Source: Rhodovibrio salinarum DSM 9154
Lineage (GTDB): Bacteria > Pseudomonadota > Alphaproteobacteria > Kiloniellales > Rhodovibrionaceae
Direction of reading: 5' to 3'
Length of the DNA: 64,000 nt
Assembly: GCF_000515255.1 (NCBI RefSeq)
Contig: NZ_KI911559.1
Coordinates: 654,149 to 718,148 of the forward strand
Part shown: in pieces, positions 37,873 to 46,502 of the stretch
Layout of the letters: each line of letters begins with the position of its first letter
How positions within the stretch are numbered: the first letter of the stretch is position 1
Program-made: the position numbers and the translations under genes
Notes under the pieces: generated by a model
Databases searched by the model: none
What the model saw: only the letters and a program-made list of their open reading frames with translations
Told to the model about the DNA's origin: nothing

Positions 37873-37908
37873 AAGCTCAGTTAACGCGAAAACGCCTTAA
37901 CTGAGCTT
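37873..37908 (-). promoter_or_regulatory. Long leader hairpin upstream of the 59-aa protein gene
   Basis: Perfect 12-base arms (AAGCTCAGTTAA and TTAACTGAGCTT) flank a 12-base spacer that can form an inner GCG-AAAA-CGC stem. On the minus strand it lies just before the ribosome binding site. A GATAAT -10-like element (37916-37921) would place the transcript start at its edge. It may stabilise the mRNA, act as an operator, or attenuate read-through from ubiD. Confidence 0.55.
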
Positions 37909-38012
37909 GGGTTGCATTATCCTGTAATAAGTGGCTGCCCATTTTCCATGGGCCGCGCGATTCCCACGTGCAAGCCGACAGCCCATCGCGATCAGCTATG
38001 ATTTACCCGCAT

Positions 38013-39530
38013 TCACCGCCGCCAGATCGCCTTGCCGGTGCCGGGTAGGCCCATCTCGGCCCACTTGCGGTCGACGGACTCGATCGTGGCGTCGTCCATG
38101 CGTAGCTTCTCGCCCCACTCGCGCTTGGTTTCCGGCGGCCACTTGTTGGTGGCGTCGAAGCCGATTTTGGAGCCGAGTCCGCTGTCGGGGCTCGCGAAGT
38201 CCAGGTAGTCGATCGGGGTGTTTTCGATCGTCGTGGTGTCGCGCGCGGGGTCCATGCGGGTCGACATCGCCCAGATGACGTCCGTCCAGTCGCGGGCGTC
38301 GATGTCGTCGTCTACCACGATCACGAACTTAGTGTACATGAACTGGCGCAGGTAGCTCCAGGCGCCCATCATCACCCGCTTGGCGTGGCCCGGATAGGCC
38401 TTCTTCATCGACACCACCGCTACCCGGTAGCTGCAGCCTTCCGGCGGCAGCCAGAAGTCGACGATCTCCGGGAACTGCTGCTGCAATAGTGGGATGAATA
38501 CCTCGTTCAGGGCCTCGCCCAGCACGCTCGGCTCGTCCGGCGGTCGGCCGGTGAAGGTGGAGAGGTAGATTGGCTGCGAGCGCATCGTGATCGCGGAGAC
38601 GTGGAACACCGGGAAGGACTCGACCGCGTTGTAGTAGCCGGTGTGGTCGCCGTAGGGGCCCTCGTCGCCCTGCTCGTCCAGGCTGACATAGCCCTCGATC
38701 ACGATCTCTGCTTCCGCCGGGACTTTGAGCGGGACGGTCTTGCAGTCGACCAGCTCGACCCGCTGGCCGCGCAGCAGGCCGGCGAACTGGTATTCGCTGA
38801 GGGTGTCCGGCACCGGCGTGACCGCGGCCAGGATGGTTCCCGGGTCGGCGCCGATGACCGCGGCGGCCGGCAGGGGCTCGCGCTTGCCGGCCTGCTTCCA
38901 GCGCTGATAGTGCTGCGCGCCGCCACGATGCTTCAGCCAGCGCATCAGCGTGGTGTCCTTGCCGGTCACCTGCATGCGGTAGATGCCGAGGTTGAAGGCG
39001 TCTTCGCGCTTGCCCTTCTGCGGCCCCTTGGTGACCACCAGCGGCCAGGTGATCAGCGGCGCCGGCTCGCCCGGCCAGCAGCCCTGTACCGGCAGCTGGC
39101 CGAGGTCGATGTCGTCGCCCTTGAGCACGACTTCCTGGCAGGGCGCACGGGAAACGCTGCGCGGACGCATCGACAGCACCTGGCGCAGCAGGGGCAGCTT
39201 GTCCCACGCCTCCTTCAGCCCGCCGGGCGGTTCCGGCTGGCGCAGGAAGGCAAGTGTCTCGCCGACCTCGCGGAGTTGGTCGGGTGTGCGGTCCATGCCG
39301 AGCGCGACCCGCTCGACCGTGCCGAACAGGTTGACCAGCACCGGTATATCCCAGCGCCGGCCATCAGCGGCCTCGGGCCGGTCGAACTGTACCGCCGGAC
39401 CGCTTTCGGCCAGCAGGCGGGTGTGGATCTCGGTCATCTCCAGGTCAGGCGAGACCGGGGTGGAGACCCGCTGGAAGTCGCCGCGGCGTTGCAGTAGATC
39501 GCGGAAGTCGCGTAGGGAGGCGAAGGGCAT
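38013..39530 (-). CDS. ubiD: UbiD-family decarboxylase
   Basis: Prenylated-FMN-dependent decarboxylase, most likely 3-octaprenyl-4-hydroxybenzoate carboxy-lyase of ubiquinone synthesis; 505 residues, full length. Family motifs include [31 protein letters not shown], an [20 protein letters not shown] segment, [14 protein letters not shown] with the catalytic E-D pair region, and [20 protein letters not shown]. The cofactor is made by UbiX, encoded in the same window at 48466. It is divergent from a DUF4170 gene across about 290 bases in which no further gene is visible. Action on another aromatic acid cannot be excluded. Confidence 0.93.
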   Translation of the reverse strand: MPFASLRDFRDLLQRRGDFQRVSTPVSPDLEMTEIHTRLLAESGPAVQFDRPEAADGRRWDIPVLVNLFGTVERVALGMDRTPDQLREVGETLAFLRQPEPPGGLKEAWDKLPLLRQVLSMRPRSVSRAPCQEVVLKGDDIDLGQLPVQGCWPGEPAPLITWPLVVTKGPQKGKREDAFNLGIYRMQVTGKDTTLMRWLKHRGGAQHYQRWKQAGKREPLPAAAVIGADPGTILAAVTPVPDTLSEYQFAGLLRGQRVELVDCKTVPLKVPAEAEIVIEGYVSLDEQGDEGPYGDHTGYYNAVESFPVFHVSAITMRSQPIYLSTFTGRPPDEPSVLGEALNEVFIPLLQQQFPEIVDFWLPPEGCSYRVAVVSMKKAYPGHAKRVMMGAWSYLRQFMYTKFVIVVDDDIDARDWTDVIWAMSTRMDPARDTTTIENTPIDYLDFASPDSGLGSKIGFDATNKWPPETKREWGEKLRMDDATIESVDRKWAEMGLPGTGKAIWRR

Positions 39531-39826
39531 GACGTTCCCGAAAGTCCGTTATGACACGGCTGGCTGTTGTCGCACGTGCGCGTGCTGCGGCAGGCTGTAG
39601 CCGCTTGCAGCCGATGACCGCAAGCCGCCGCTTGGTGCCGGCCGCTGATGCGCGTCGTCGCGGGTGGCGCTAGACCGCGTGCGCTTGGACTTGGGGACGG
39701 AAAAAGCGCAGGGTTAACGCGGCGGCAACACGCGCGGTTGCAGAAAAGATGGATCGCAGCGCGCCTGCATGCGTTTATGACCGCATGAGGCCAGAGCGCA
39801 TTTGAGAGCTTGAGACGAGGGCAATG

Positions 39827-40039
39827 ATGGCACGCTTCTGGGTCGTTGGCGGGGAATACGCCGACACCAACTTCGACATCACGGTGACGGGCGCCGAAGA
39901 GTGGTTCGGTCCGTACGACGACTATGAGGACGCCCGTCAGGTCTGGCAGCGCAAGGCCTGGAACACGGTGGACCACGCCACCACGCGCTACCGGATCGAA
40001 CGCATCGACCCGGACGAGCCCCCGCGCTGCACGGACTAG
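39827..40039 (+). CDS. DUF4170 protein
   Basis: Conserved alphaproteobacterial protein of 70 residues, function unknown. The whole domain is present: ARFWVVGGEYADTNFDI, EEWFGPYDDYEDARQVWQRK and ATTRYRIERID. GAGGG ends 5 bases before the ATG at 39827; an ATG three bases earlier is too close to it. It lies 47 bases ahead of the next gene, possibly in one operon. Confidence 0.82.
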   Translation: MARFWVVGGEYADTNFDITVTGAEEWFGPYDDYEDARQVWQRKAWNTVDHATTRYRIERIDPDEPPRCTD

Positions 40040-40086
40040 CAGTCGGTGGTTGCGCGCTCAGCTGCTGGACCCCAGCAGACTCTGGC

Positions 40087-40839
40087 ATGACCGGGCCGCC
40101 CTGGACGCTGCCGAGCGATCCCGTGCACCGGTTGGCGATCGCCAAGGGCTATCCGTACGACGCGCCGGCCAATTCCTACCTGTTCCGTGACGGGCGGGCG
40201 CAGCCGCTATCGGATGCCCAGGGCAGCGATCTGTGGGCCGGTCGCTGGGCCGTGCTGGGGCACGGCTCCAACCGGGCACCGGGGCAGCTCGCGCGCAAGT
40301 TCGCGCATTTCCAGGGTACGGACTCCGAGATCCCGGTCACCTATGTCTGGCTGGACGGTTACGACGTGGTCTATTCCGCCCACGTCACCGCGTACGGAGC
40401 GATCGCCTCCAACCTGACGTATGCGCCCGGATGCCGCGTGCGCGTCGCGCTCACCTGGCTGACCGACCGGCAGTTGGTGCGCATGCACGAGACGGAGGGC
40501 TCCTACGCCTTCGGCCGGCTGGATGGCGTGGATATCCAGACAGACGCCGGTCCGGAGGCCGCGGACACCGACGTCCACATGTACCTATCCGATCACGGAT
40601 GCCTGCTCGATGACGGTGCGCCGGTCGGCATCCAGGCGGTGCGGGCACAGGGCCGCTCCCATCGGGTGCTCGATCAGCCGGGCGTTCAGGAACTCGTGCG
40701 CCACAAGCTCTCCGGGGCGGGCGACCTCGATACCTTCATCCTGCACGCCATCGCGGACCCCGACACCCGGATGCAGCGCATCCGCCAACTGCAGGCCCAC
40801 GCCCAGCCGTCGCACGTACCGCACTTCGTGCCGCTGTGA
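40087..40839 (+). CDS. Conserved hypothetical protein, gamma-glutamylcyclotransferase-like
   Basis: A 250-residue protein. The segment WAVLGHGSNRAPGQLARKF resembles the substrate-binding loop of the gamma-glutamylcyclotransferase fold (YGSN-type), and TEGSYAFGRLDGVDIQ falls where a catalytic glutamate (MHETEGSY) is expected. The similarity is limited, so activity is not claimed. It begins with a conserved DPVHRLAIAKGYPYDAPANS motif. It lies between the DUF4170 gene and the convergent DUF3833 lipoprotein gene. Confidence 0.62.
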   Translation: MTGPPWTLPSDPVHRLAIAKGYPYDAPANSYLFRDGRAQPLSDAQGSDLWAGRWAVLGHGSNRAPGQLARKFAHFQGTDSEIPVTYVWLDGYDVVYSAHVTAYGAIASNLTYAPGCRVRVALTWLTDRQLVRMHETEGSYAFGRLDGVDIQTDAGPEAADTDVHMYLSDHGCLLDDGAPVGIQAVRAQGRSHRVLDQPGVQELVRHKLSGAGDLDTFILHAIADPDTRMQRIRQLQAHAQPSHVPHFVPL

Positions 40840-40879
40840 GGTCGCGCCCGGTGTGCGGGCCGGCCTCTCCAGCGGCGGT

Positions 40880-41467
40880 TTACTCCCCTGTCAGCACCTG
40901 CGCCTGCGCGTCGGCATCGACGTCCGTGCCGTCGACCTGCCGGAAGGCGATCGTGACGGTGCCGACCTCGAAACCCCACTTGGTGACGTCGGCGGTGTTC
41001 AGCAGGACGCCATCTTCCTGCAGGAACATCCAATCGTCGAAGGTGACGCGGTAGCTCGACCCGTCGACTTCGAGATCGACCTGGTAGGTCCAGGTGAACG
41101 CGTTGCCGTAGGCTTCGCCCCGGGCGGTGCCGGGGACATCGCCGGCGGTGCCCTGGTAGCTGTGCGGGCCGGTTTTCCGGATCGTCCAAACACGCCGGTC
41201 GGTTTCGCCGTCCTGGTAGCGGAACCGTTCGTCCAGGGTCAGGGTGCGTGTCTGTGGGTCCCAGTCGCCGTGGATCGTCACGACGAACTGCCGGCGTACG
41301 TCGCCGAAGCGGTCGCGGAACAGGCCATACGCTTTGGTCTGGCCGGCGAAGTAGTCCTCCAGTCTCAGCCTGGGTTCGTTGTTCTGGAAGTCCTGGACGC
41401 GCATGGAGCCACAGGCGGCCAGCGGCACGATGGTAAGCGCGATCAGCAGCATCCGGCGCAGCAGCAT
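40880..41467 (-). CDS. DUF3833 lipoprotein
   Basis: Predicted lipoprotein of 195 residues with signal MLLRRMLLIALTIVPLAAC, where LAAC is the lipobox. The DUF3833 domain follows: EDYFAGQTKAYGLFRDRFGD, VVTIHGDWD, LDERFRYQDGE and YQVDLEVDGSSYRVTFDDWM. The fold is probably a lipocalin-like beta barrel. Function unknown; in other proteobacteria the family occurs near fatty-acid or membrane genes. It is divergent from folD with about 205 bases between. Confidence 0.85.
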   Translation of the reverse strand: MLLRRMLLIALTIVPLAACGSMRVQDFQNNEPRLRLEDYFAGQTKAYGLFRDRFGDVRRQFVVTIHGDWDPQTRTLTLDERFRYQDGETDRRVWTIRKTGPHSYQGTAGDVPGTARGEAYGNAFTWTYQVDLEVDGSSYRVTFDDWMFLQEDGVLLNTADVTKWGFEVGTVTIAFRQVDGTDVDADAQAQVLTGE

Positions 41468-41672
41468 CGGGGTCTCTCCGGTTGGGGGGTTCCTGGTTTC
41501 CTGAAGGGCATACGCACGCGCGGCCGGTTTCGACCACTAGCCTGTAGGGAGTCTGGCGCGACGCGACGCTCCAGGGCGGAACAGCGGCGCACGCGCGCAG
41601 GCCGGGGGTGGCGCATGCTGGTTTTGTCACACCCGCCACGTCCTTTTCGGATCACCCAGGAGCGCCGCTGCC

Positions 41673-42650
41673 GTGACCGCCCAACAGTCCGCTACCCCGC
41701 AGCCTTCAACCGCCGAGGCCCCGCCTGCCGAGCGCGCGCCGCGCGATCACAAACGTCTGGACGGCCGGATCGTCTCCGCGCGGATTCGCGAGAAGGTCGG
41801 GCAGAAGGTGGCCGGCTTGACCGCCGCCAACTGGCCGCCGCGGCTGGTGTCGATCGCCGTCGGCGCGGCGGAGCCGGCCGCGCTTTACATCCGCAACCAG
41901 AAGCGCGTGGCGGACAAGCTCGGCATCGCCTTCGAGGACCGGCACTATCCCGAGGGAACAACGCGCGAGGAGATGCTGGCGGCCGTGCAGGCGCTCAACG
42001 CCGACCCGCGCGTCACCGGCATTTTGATCCAACGCCCAGTACCGGGGCACATCCCGATGAAGGAGTTGCAGGCCGCCGTCCATCCGCTGAAGGACGTCGA
42101 GGGCATGCACCCCGCCTCGATCGGCAACATCGTCTATAACGATCTTATCCTCGGTCCCTGCACGGCCGTCGCGGCGGTGGAGATGCTGCGCGCGACCGAC
42201 TTGGCGCTGGAAGGGCTGGAGGTCGTGGTGGTCGGCCATTCGGAGATTGTCGGCAAGCCGATCGCCTTCCTGCTGATGAGCGAGGGGGCGACCGTGACCG
42301 TCTGCCACCACATGACCCGCGATCTCTCGGTTCATCTGCGCCGGGCGGACGCGGTGTTCGTCGCGGTCGGCAAGCCGGGCCTGATCGACGGTTCGATGCT
42401 CAAGCCCGGCGCGGCCGTGATCGATATTGGCATCAACCAGATCGACGATGGTGCGGGCGGCACGCGGGTGGTTGGCGACGCCGACTATGCCAGCTGCCGC
42501 GAGGTTGCGGGCTGGCTGACCCCGGTGCCGGGCGGCGTCGGGCCGGTCACCGTGTCGATCCTGATGCGCAACGTGGCCAAGGCGGCGGAATTGCAGAAGC
42601 GGCACTACGAAAAGCAGTACGGCACACCGACCTTCGTGCCCGATGTCTAA
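41673..42650 (+). CDS. folD: Bifunctional methylenetetrahydrofolate dehydrogenase/cyclohydrolase
   Basis: Interconverts methylene-, methenyl- and formyl-tetrahydrofolate. The protein has 325 residues, longer than the usual ~285-300 because of an N-terminal Thr/Pro/Ala-rich stretch of about 30 residues before RLDGRIVSARIREKV. Signature segments are YIRNQKRVADKLGI (with the catalytic lysine), GILIQRPVPGHIPMKELQAA, HPLKDVEGMHPASIG, VGHSEIVGKPIAFLLMSEGA and VTPVPGGVGPVTV-like LTPVPGGVGPVTVSIL. GTG at 41673 has a CAGGAG site 10 bases upstream. Confidence 0.93.
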   Translation: MTAQQSATPQPSTAEAPPAERAPRDHKRLDGRIVSARIREKVGQKVAGLTAANWPPRLVSIAVGAAEPAALYIRNQKRVADKLGIAFEDRHYPEGTTREEMLAAVQALNADPRVTGILIQRPVPGHIPMKELQAAVHPLKDVEGMHPASIGNIVYNDLILGPCTAVAAVEMLRATDLALEGLEVVVVGHSEIVGKPIAFLLMSEGATVTVCHHMTRDLSVHLRRADAVFVAVGKPGLIDGSMLKPGAAVIDIGINQIDDGAGGTRVVGDADYASCREVAGWLTPVPGGVGPVTVSILMRNVAKAAELQKRHYEKQYGTPTFVPDV

Positions 42651-42827
42651 GGCTGCTGTTATGGGGAATGAGGGGCGAGGTCTGCCCTTGCGTTTCCAAT
42701 GCCGGCTCGCCGGCCTACGTTAGGGGAGAGGCGGGTGCGTATCGCCTATGGCCGAAGGGTGGTGCGCCGACGCCGCATCCCCACGTGCGTGGTCCGATCG
42801 GGACCATGCCAGAGGAGGACAATCCCC

Positions 42828-43670
42828 GTGCGTTGCCGACCGACCGTGTCCTTGCGTCTGCTGGCAGCGAGCCTGATCGTCCTCGCGTTCGGGCTGCCGA
42901 CGGGCCCGGTGCGGGCGGCGTGCGACGACCCACCGGGCCCTGGCGTGGTCTGGGAGACCTGCCACAAGACCAGCTTGCGCTTGAACGGCAGCGATCTGGC
43001 CGGTGCGCGAATCGTGGGCAGCTCGCTTGCGCGCAGCGACCTGCGTAGGGCGAACCTGACGGGCGCGGTGCTCGAAGGCTCCTATCTCAACCGCGCGCTC
43101 TTGAGCGGGGCGAACCTAAAGGGCGCCGACCTGAGCCGTGCCGAGGCGTACCGCGGCGAATTCGCCCGGGCCGACCTGACGGCGGCGGAACTGGTCAAGA
43201 CCGTGCTGGCGCGCGCGAATCTGACGGGGGCGCGGCTGCAGGACGCCAACCTGCACAAGGTGGATGCCGGGCGCGCCGTTTTGCGGGGCGCGATCCTGAC
43301 CCGCGCCAATCTGACCAAGGCGGATCTGTCGCGCGCCGATCTGCGCGACGCCACGTTGGTCGACGCCAATGCGACCAAGGCCGCGCTGATTCGCGCCGAC
43401 CTGCGCGGGGCTGATCTGACCGGCACCGATTTGACCGATGCGCACCTGATCCTGGCGGACCTGCGCGGGGCCAGGCTTAAGGGAGCCGACCTCACCGGCG
43501 CCTTGCTGCGCGACGTCGAGTTCTCGGGCACCGATCTGTCGCAGGTGACCGGTCTCGGCGCGGCGGAACTCGCACGCGCCTGCGGCGACACCGGCACCAA
43601 ACTGCCCGCCGGTCTGACGCGCCCGGATACCTGGCCCTGCGCCCCGATGCAGCGCGAGCGCGACAGGTAG
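42828..43670 (+). CDS. Secreted pentapeptide-repeat protein
   Basis: Protein of 280 residues from the GTG at 42828, with AGGAGG 7-8 bases upstream. A signal peptide (LRLLAASLIVLAFGLPTGPV, cut near RAA) leads to about 25 pentapeptide units of the A(D/N)LXX type between about residues 45 and 255. These build a right-handed quadrilateral beta helix. A cysteine-bearing cap precedes the repeats (CDDPPGPGVVWETC) and another follows (LARACGDTGTKL). Function unknown, probably periplasmic. An upstream open extension to 42699 is rejected because it lies before the ribosome binding site. Confidence 0.85.
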   Translation: MRCRPTVSLRLLAASLIVLAFGLPTGPVRAACDDPPGPGVVWETCHKTSLRLNGSDLAGARIVGSSLARSDLRRANLTGAVLEGSYLNRALLSGANLKGADLSRAEAYRGEFARADLTAAELVKTVLARANLTGARLQDANLHKVDAGRAVLRGAILTRANLTKADLSRADLRDATLVDANATKAALIRADLRGADLTGTDLTDAHLILADLRGARLKGADLTGALLRDVEFSGTDLSQVTGLGAAELARACGDTGTKLPAGLTRPDTWPCAPMQRERDR

Positions 43671-44100
43671 CCCGCAAGTGCGTCATGCTGGCATGAGTGC
43701 GGCATGCGAAAATACAGAAAAACGGAAGATGTCGAATGTCCTGCGGCAGACCGACGCGGTGCTGTCCAGCGGCGTCGCACGAGCGACCGTCACCCGAATG
43801 GGCCGAGACATTCCGGCCCGCGCGGCCATGCGGCGCGACGGCGGACGGCTCGGAACGAGACGGACGCCGGCGCACCTGGGTCGCAGGGAGACCGGGACGG
43901 AAAGACTCGTGGAGGACCAACGGGACGACGAGGACGCGGTCCCGCCCGGGTGGCGTATTGAGCTACCGCACGAGACGACGAATGGAAGAGATGAGCTGGC
44001 AAGTCGGTGTTTATTTTCGGGAAAGTTTGATTTCTCCCTCGAAGTCCGGCTCACGCCCCCTTATGAGGGCAGCATTGTTATATTGAAGAGGAGATGAGCG
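43671..44100. other. Stretch with no confident gene
   Basis: About 430 bases. One frame is open from the ATG at 43729 to 44097 and would encode 122 residues (MSNVLRQTDAV...) with a GC-rich third position in its middle but not at its ends. There is no proper ribosome binding site and no recognised domain; the overlapping frames on both strands are also open. The ends (43700-43730 and 44000-44080) are distinctly AT-rich. It may be decayed DNA or an orphan gene. The last bases hold the GAGGAG site of the next gene. Confidence 0.4.
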
Positions 44101-44472
44101 ATGCGCCGGACCCTTCTTGCGTCAGCCATTTCGGTCACTCTTGCCGCTGGGGCCCCTGCCTTGGCAGCACAAGACACGATGAGCGAGGACCAGTGCCTCG
44201 CGGTGATCATGGCGATGTCGAAGCTCGAACTGGCAATGGTGGGCAAGGTGCCGCTCGCGGACGCCCGGGCGGAGCTGGCCGGGCTGCAATCGACCCTGCC
44301 GGAAAACGTCTCCACGCGCGTCGATGAGCTGGTCGCGGTGGCGGAATCCGCGCAAGGAATCGAGGTAGGCGACCCTGCGCACCCGATGGCGACTGGTGAG
44401 TTTCAGGAAGCCAACAAATTATATCGCGAAGCTCTCGCACCGAGATGTCCTAGCTTCGATCTGGACTACTAA
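44101..44472 (+). CDS. Small secreted protein of unknown function
   Basis: A 123-residue protein with a clear signal peptide (RRTLLASAISVTLAAGAPALA, then AQD). The mature part is helical: EDQCLAVIMAMSKLELAMVG, ADARAELAGLQSTLP, TRVDELVAVAESAQG. It has two cysteines, one near the start (EDQCL) and one near the end (APRCPSFD), that could form a disulfide. GAAGAGGAG lies about 7 bases before the ATG. An imperfect hairpin (GCGCGTCC/GGACGCGC at 44473-44509) follows the stop. No family is recognised. Confidence 0.7.
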   Translation: MRRTLLASAISVTLAAGAPALAAQDTMSEDQCLAVIMAMSKLELAMVGKVPLADARAELAGLQSTLPENVSTRVDELVAVAESAQGIEVGDPAHPMATGEFQEANKLYREALAPRCPSFDLDY

Positions 44473-44601
44473 GCGCGTCCTTTGTGGGGCACGTGAGGAC
44501 TGGACGCGCGTTTCTGACCCCCGGCCTGACGATCGCTGGGGGACTCGGCTGTGTCCTCATTTATGATCTTGCCGTTGGCCGTGTGGCTTTGATTCCCGTA
44601 A

Positions 44602-44627
44602 GCCGTGGAAAGGAGGCTTTCCACGGC
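44602..44627. repeat. Perfect hairpin/inverted repeat next to IS remnant
   Basis: Eleven-base arms GCCGTGGAAAG and CTTTCCACGGC flank a GAGG loop. There is no T tract, so it is not an ordinary terminator. The top of the hairpin presents AAAGGAGG, a ribosome-binding-like sequence. It ends two bases before the transposase-like fragment and may belong to that element. Confidence 0.6.
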
Positions 44628-44628
44628 G

Positions 44629-44706
44629 AGCAGTCGCTACGATCTCATGGACTTCGAGTGGTAGGTGATCAAGGAGGTGCTGCCGCGTAAGGGGCGTGGC
44701 GCAACC
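44629..44706 (+). pseudogene. Decayed IS5-family transposase N-terminal fragment
   Basis: In frame with the ATG at 44647 the sequence reads SSRYDLMDFEW, a TAG stop, then VIKEVLPRKGRGAT. This matches the standard N-terminus of IS5-family transposases (RYDLTDFEWRVIEPLLPNKPRG pattern) at most positions, interrupted by the stop at 44662-44664. Similarity ends near 44706. Nothing of the catalytic DDE domain is seen, so this is a short relic, about 110 bases from the 3' end of tRNA-Arg. Confidence 0.7.
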
Positions 44707-44812
44707 CTTTCGGCTTCGCTGTTACCCGTGGCGTTACCCCAGATCGATTCGACTGGGTAACGTGGCTCTACATGCAAAGCCGGAAAAGCGCGGGATTCTG
44801 CGGAAGGGAAAC

Positions 44813-44889
44813 TGGCCCGCTGGGGAGGATTCGAACCCCCAACCTCCTGATCCGTAGTCAGGTGCTCTATCCGATTGAGCTACCAGCGG
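44813..44889 (-). tRNA. tRNA-Arg (anticodon ACG)
   Basis: Complete cloverleaf on the minus strand: acceptor CCGCTGG pairing with CCAGCGG, D-arm GCTC...GAGC, anticodon stem CCTGA/TCAGG around loop CTACGGA (anticodon ACG), T-arm GGGGG-TTCGAAT-CCTCC, discriminator G and an encoded CCA. The A at position 34 is normally edited to inosine, so it would read CGU, CGC and CGA codons. Confidence 0.95.
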
Positions 44890-45223
44890 GCAGATCGCGG
44901 CGCGTTGGCCGCGTCGACAGCTTGTGAGGCCGTCGTGTCCGTCACTTTAGGCGCGCGGGCGGCTCTCTAGCAAAGGGCCGTGAGCCGCAGCGTCCCCGAC
45001 GGCGGCGCGGACCCTACTCAAGCCGGCGTGGCTTGGCAAGGGGCGAAGTGCATCGCTGTGATGATTGATCGGCCAGCGCCACCCGGGATCGCAACGCAGG
45101 CGCGCAACTACCTTGAATCTCAGGGAAACTCCGGCTTGTTCGGCGCATCCCCATAAAGTAGGATCGCGCAGCGAGATTTACGGGGGGCGGCGTGCCGGTC
45201 GACTCCGCAACGGCCCAAGGTGC

Positions 45224-45241
45224 GTTAAGGTTTCTCTTAAC
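45224..45241. promoter_or_regulatory. Dyad symmetric site upstream of lipoprotein gene
   Basis: GTTAAG and CTTAAC arms are separated by six bases, about 75 bases before the ATG at 45318. The symmetry suggests a regulator site. It resembles but does not match the CtrA box (TTAA-N7-TTAA); the spacing here is N8. Confidence 0.35.
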
Positions 45242-45317
45242 CATTGGTGTCGGATAACCCGAAGACGACACACGGCACGACCGAAGTATCATGGATGTTC
45301 CAAATGGCGAGACGCGC

Positions 45318-46472
45318 ATGCTAGCCATCCGTCGAACGGCGGCCGCGATTGCCGCCGTCGTTGTCCTCGGCGGCTGCTCGATGACCGACCAGGGACCGGG
45401 CCCGGGGGGCCGGTCCGATTCCCGCAGTCAGACAGCCGGTGCCCAATCGAGCGGTGGCAGCGGCAGCAACCGACAGGAGATGCGCGCCACGCAGCTGGCC
45501 GCCAGCGGCGCGATCCCTTCGCTCGGTACCACCGTGTTCGAGCCGCAGCAGCTGCCGCAGTTCGAAACCACCGGCACCTATGTCGGGCAGAAGGTGCAGG
45601 AGCTGCGTGGCGATCTGGAAGACCTGAAGACCCAGATCAGCGATCATAACCAGCGCCTGCAGGAGCTGCGCCAGCGGACCCGTTCGGCGGCTCGCGGCTA
45701 TCACGGCAATGTCGGGCAGATTAATACCCGCCTGCAGCTCGGCACCACGCCCGGCAATCCGGAGCTGGTGGAGATGTGGAACCAGGCGCGTCAGCGTCTG
45801 GGCACTGTCGAGCAGACGGTCGACGATATGAACCAGCTGTCCAACGAGGTCTCCTCGACCACGCGGCTGGCGTCCTACCTGCTGGAATCGGTGCAGGCGG
45901 CCTACGGTCTGTCGGGCGCGGTGGAAAAGGACCACGACCAGTTGGCGATCCTTGAGGATTCGACCAACCGCACGGTGGTCTTGATCGACCGGTTGGCGAA
46001 CGAGCTGTCTTCCGATATCGCCCGGCAGAATCGCTACCTGCAGCGCGAGCGTGCGGACCTTTCGACCCTGTCGTTGGCGATCAAGAACGGCGAGTTCTAC
46101 GGCGAAAGCCTGAGCAATCAGGCTTACGGCACGCCGACGCCGGCGAGCAGCACCGGCAGTTCGGACCGGGTCGGCCGCGACCAGCCGCTGGTCGTGATTC
46201 GATTCGACCAGGACAATGTCGATTACGAGCAGCCGCTCTATTCCGCCGTGCGCCGGGTACTCGACCGCCGGCCGGAAGCCGGATTCGACGTGGTCGCGGT
46301 GGCGCCGCAGGGCGGCCAGCAGTCCGCGCTCGGGTTGTCCCGGGCACGCCGCCAGGCGGAGCGGGTTCTGCGGGCGCTGAACGAAATGGGCTTGCCGCCC
46401 AGCCGCGTGTCCTTGTCCGCAACCACCAGTGCGCGCGCCAACGTCAACGAGGTGCACGTCTACGTGCGGTGA
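45318..46472 (+). CDS. Lipoprotein with coiled coil and OmpA-like C-terminal domain
   Basis: 384-residue predicted lipoprotein. Signal MLAIRRTAAAIAAVVVLGGC has the lipobox LGGC. Low-complexity Gly/Ser linker follows, then a long helical, coiled-coil-prone region (about 85-260: QELRGDLEDLKTQISDHNQR and similar). The C-terminal ~95 residues resemble an OmpA/MotB domain: VIRFDQDNVDYEQPL, the helix LSRARRQAERVLRALNEMGL, and a final strand VNEVHVYVR. The GHTD-type peptidoglycan-binding segment is replaced by VAVAPQGG. ATG 45318 is chosen over 45291 because it starts the signal. A terminator follows. Confidence 0.75.
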   Translation: MLAIRRTAAAIAAVVVLGGCSMTDQGPGPGGRSDSRSQTAGAQSSGGSGSNRQEMRATQLAASGAIPSLGTTVFEPQQLPQFETTGTYVGQKVQELRGDLEDLKTQISDHNQRLQELRQRTRSAARGYHGNVGQINTRLQLGTTPGNPELVEMWNQARQRLGTVEQTVDDMNQLSNEVSSTTRLASYLLESVQAAYGLSGAVEKDHDQLAILEDSTNRTVVLIDRLANELSSDIARQNRYLQRERADLSTLSLAIKNGEFYGESLSNQAYGTPTPASSTGSSDRVGRDQPLVVIRFDQDNVDYEQPLYSAVRRVLDRRPEAGFDVVAVAPQGGQQSALGLSRARRQAERVLRALNEMGLPPSRVSLSATTSARANVNEVHVYVR

Positions 46473-46502
46473 GCCGCACGGCGCGTGGACGACAGCTAAA
46501 AA

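Noticed and set aside
42828-43670. Repeated short units considered as a CRISPR or tandem DNA repeat
   Set aside because: The periodicity is 15 bases and in frame: it is the coding sequence of pentapeptide repeats, not a DNA repeat array.
45014-45328. 104-codon minus-strand frame between tRNA-Arg and the lipoprotein gene
   Set aside because: No ribosome binding site or known domain, and it crosses the promoter side of the lipoprotein gene.
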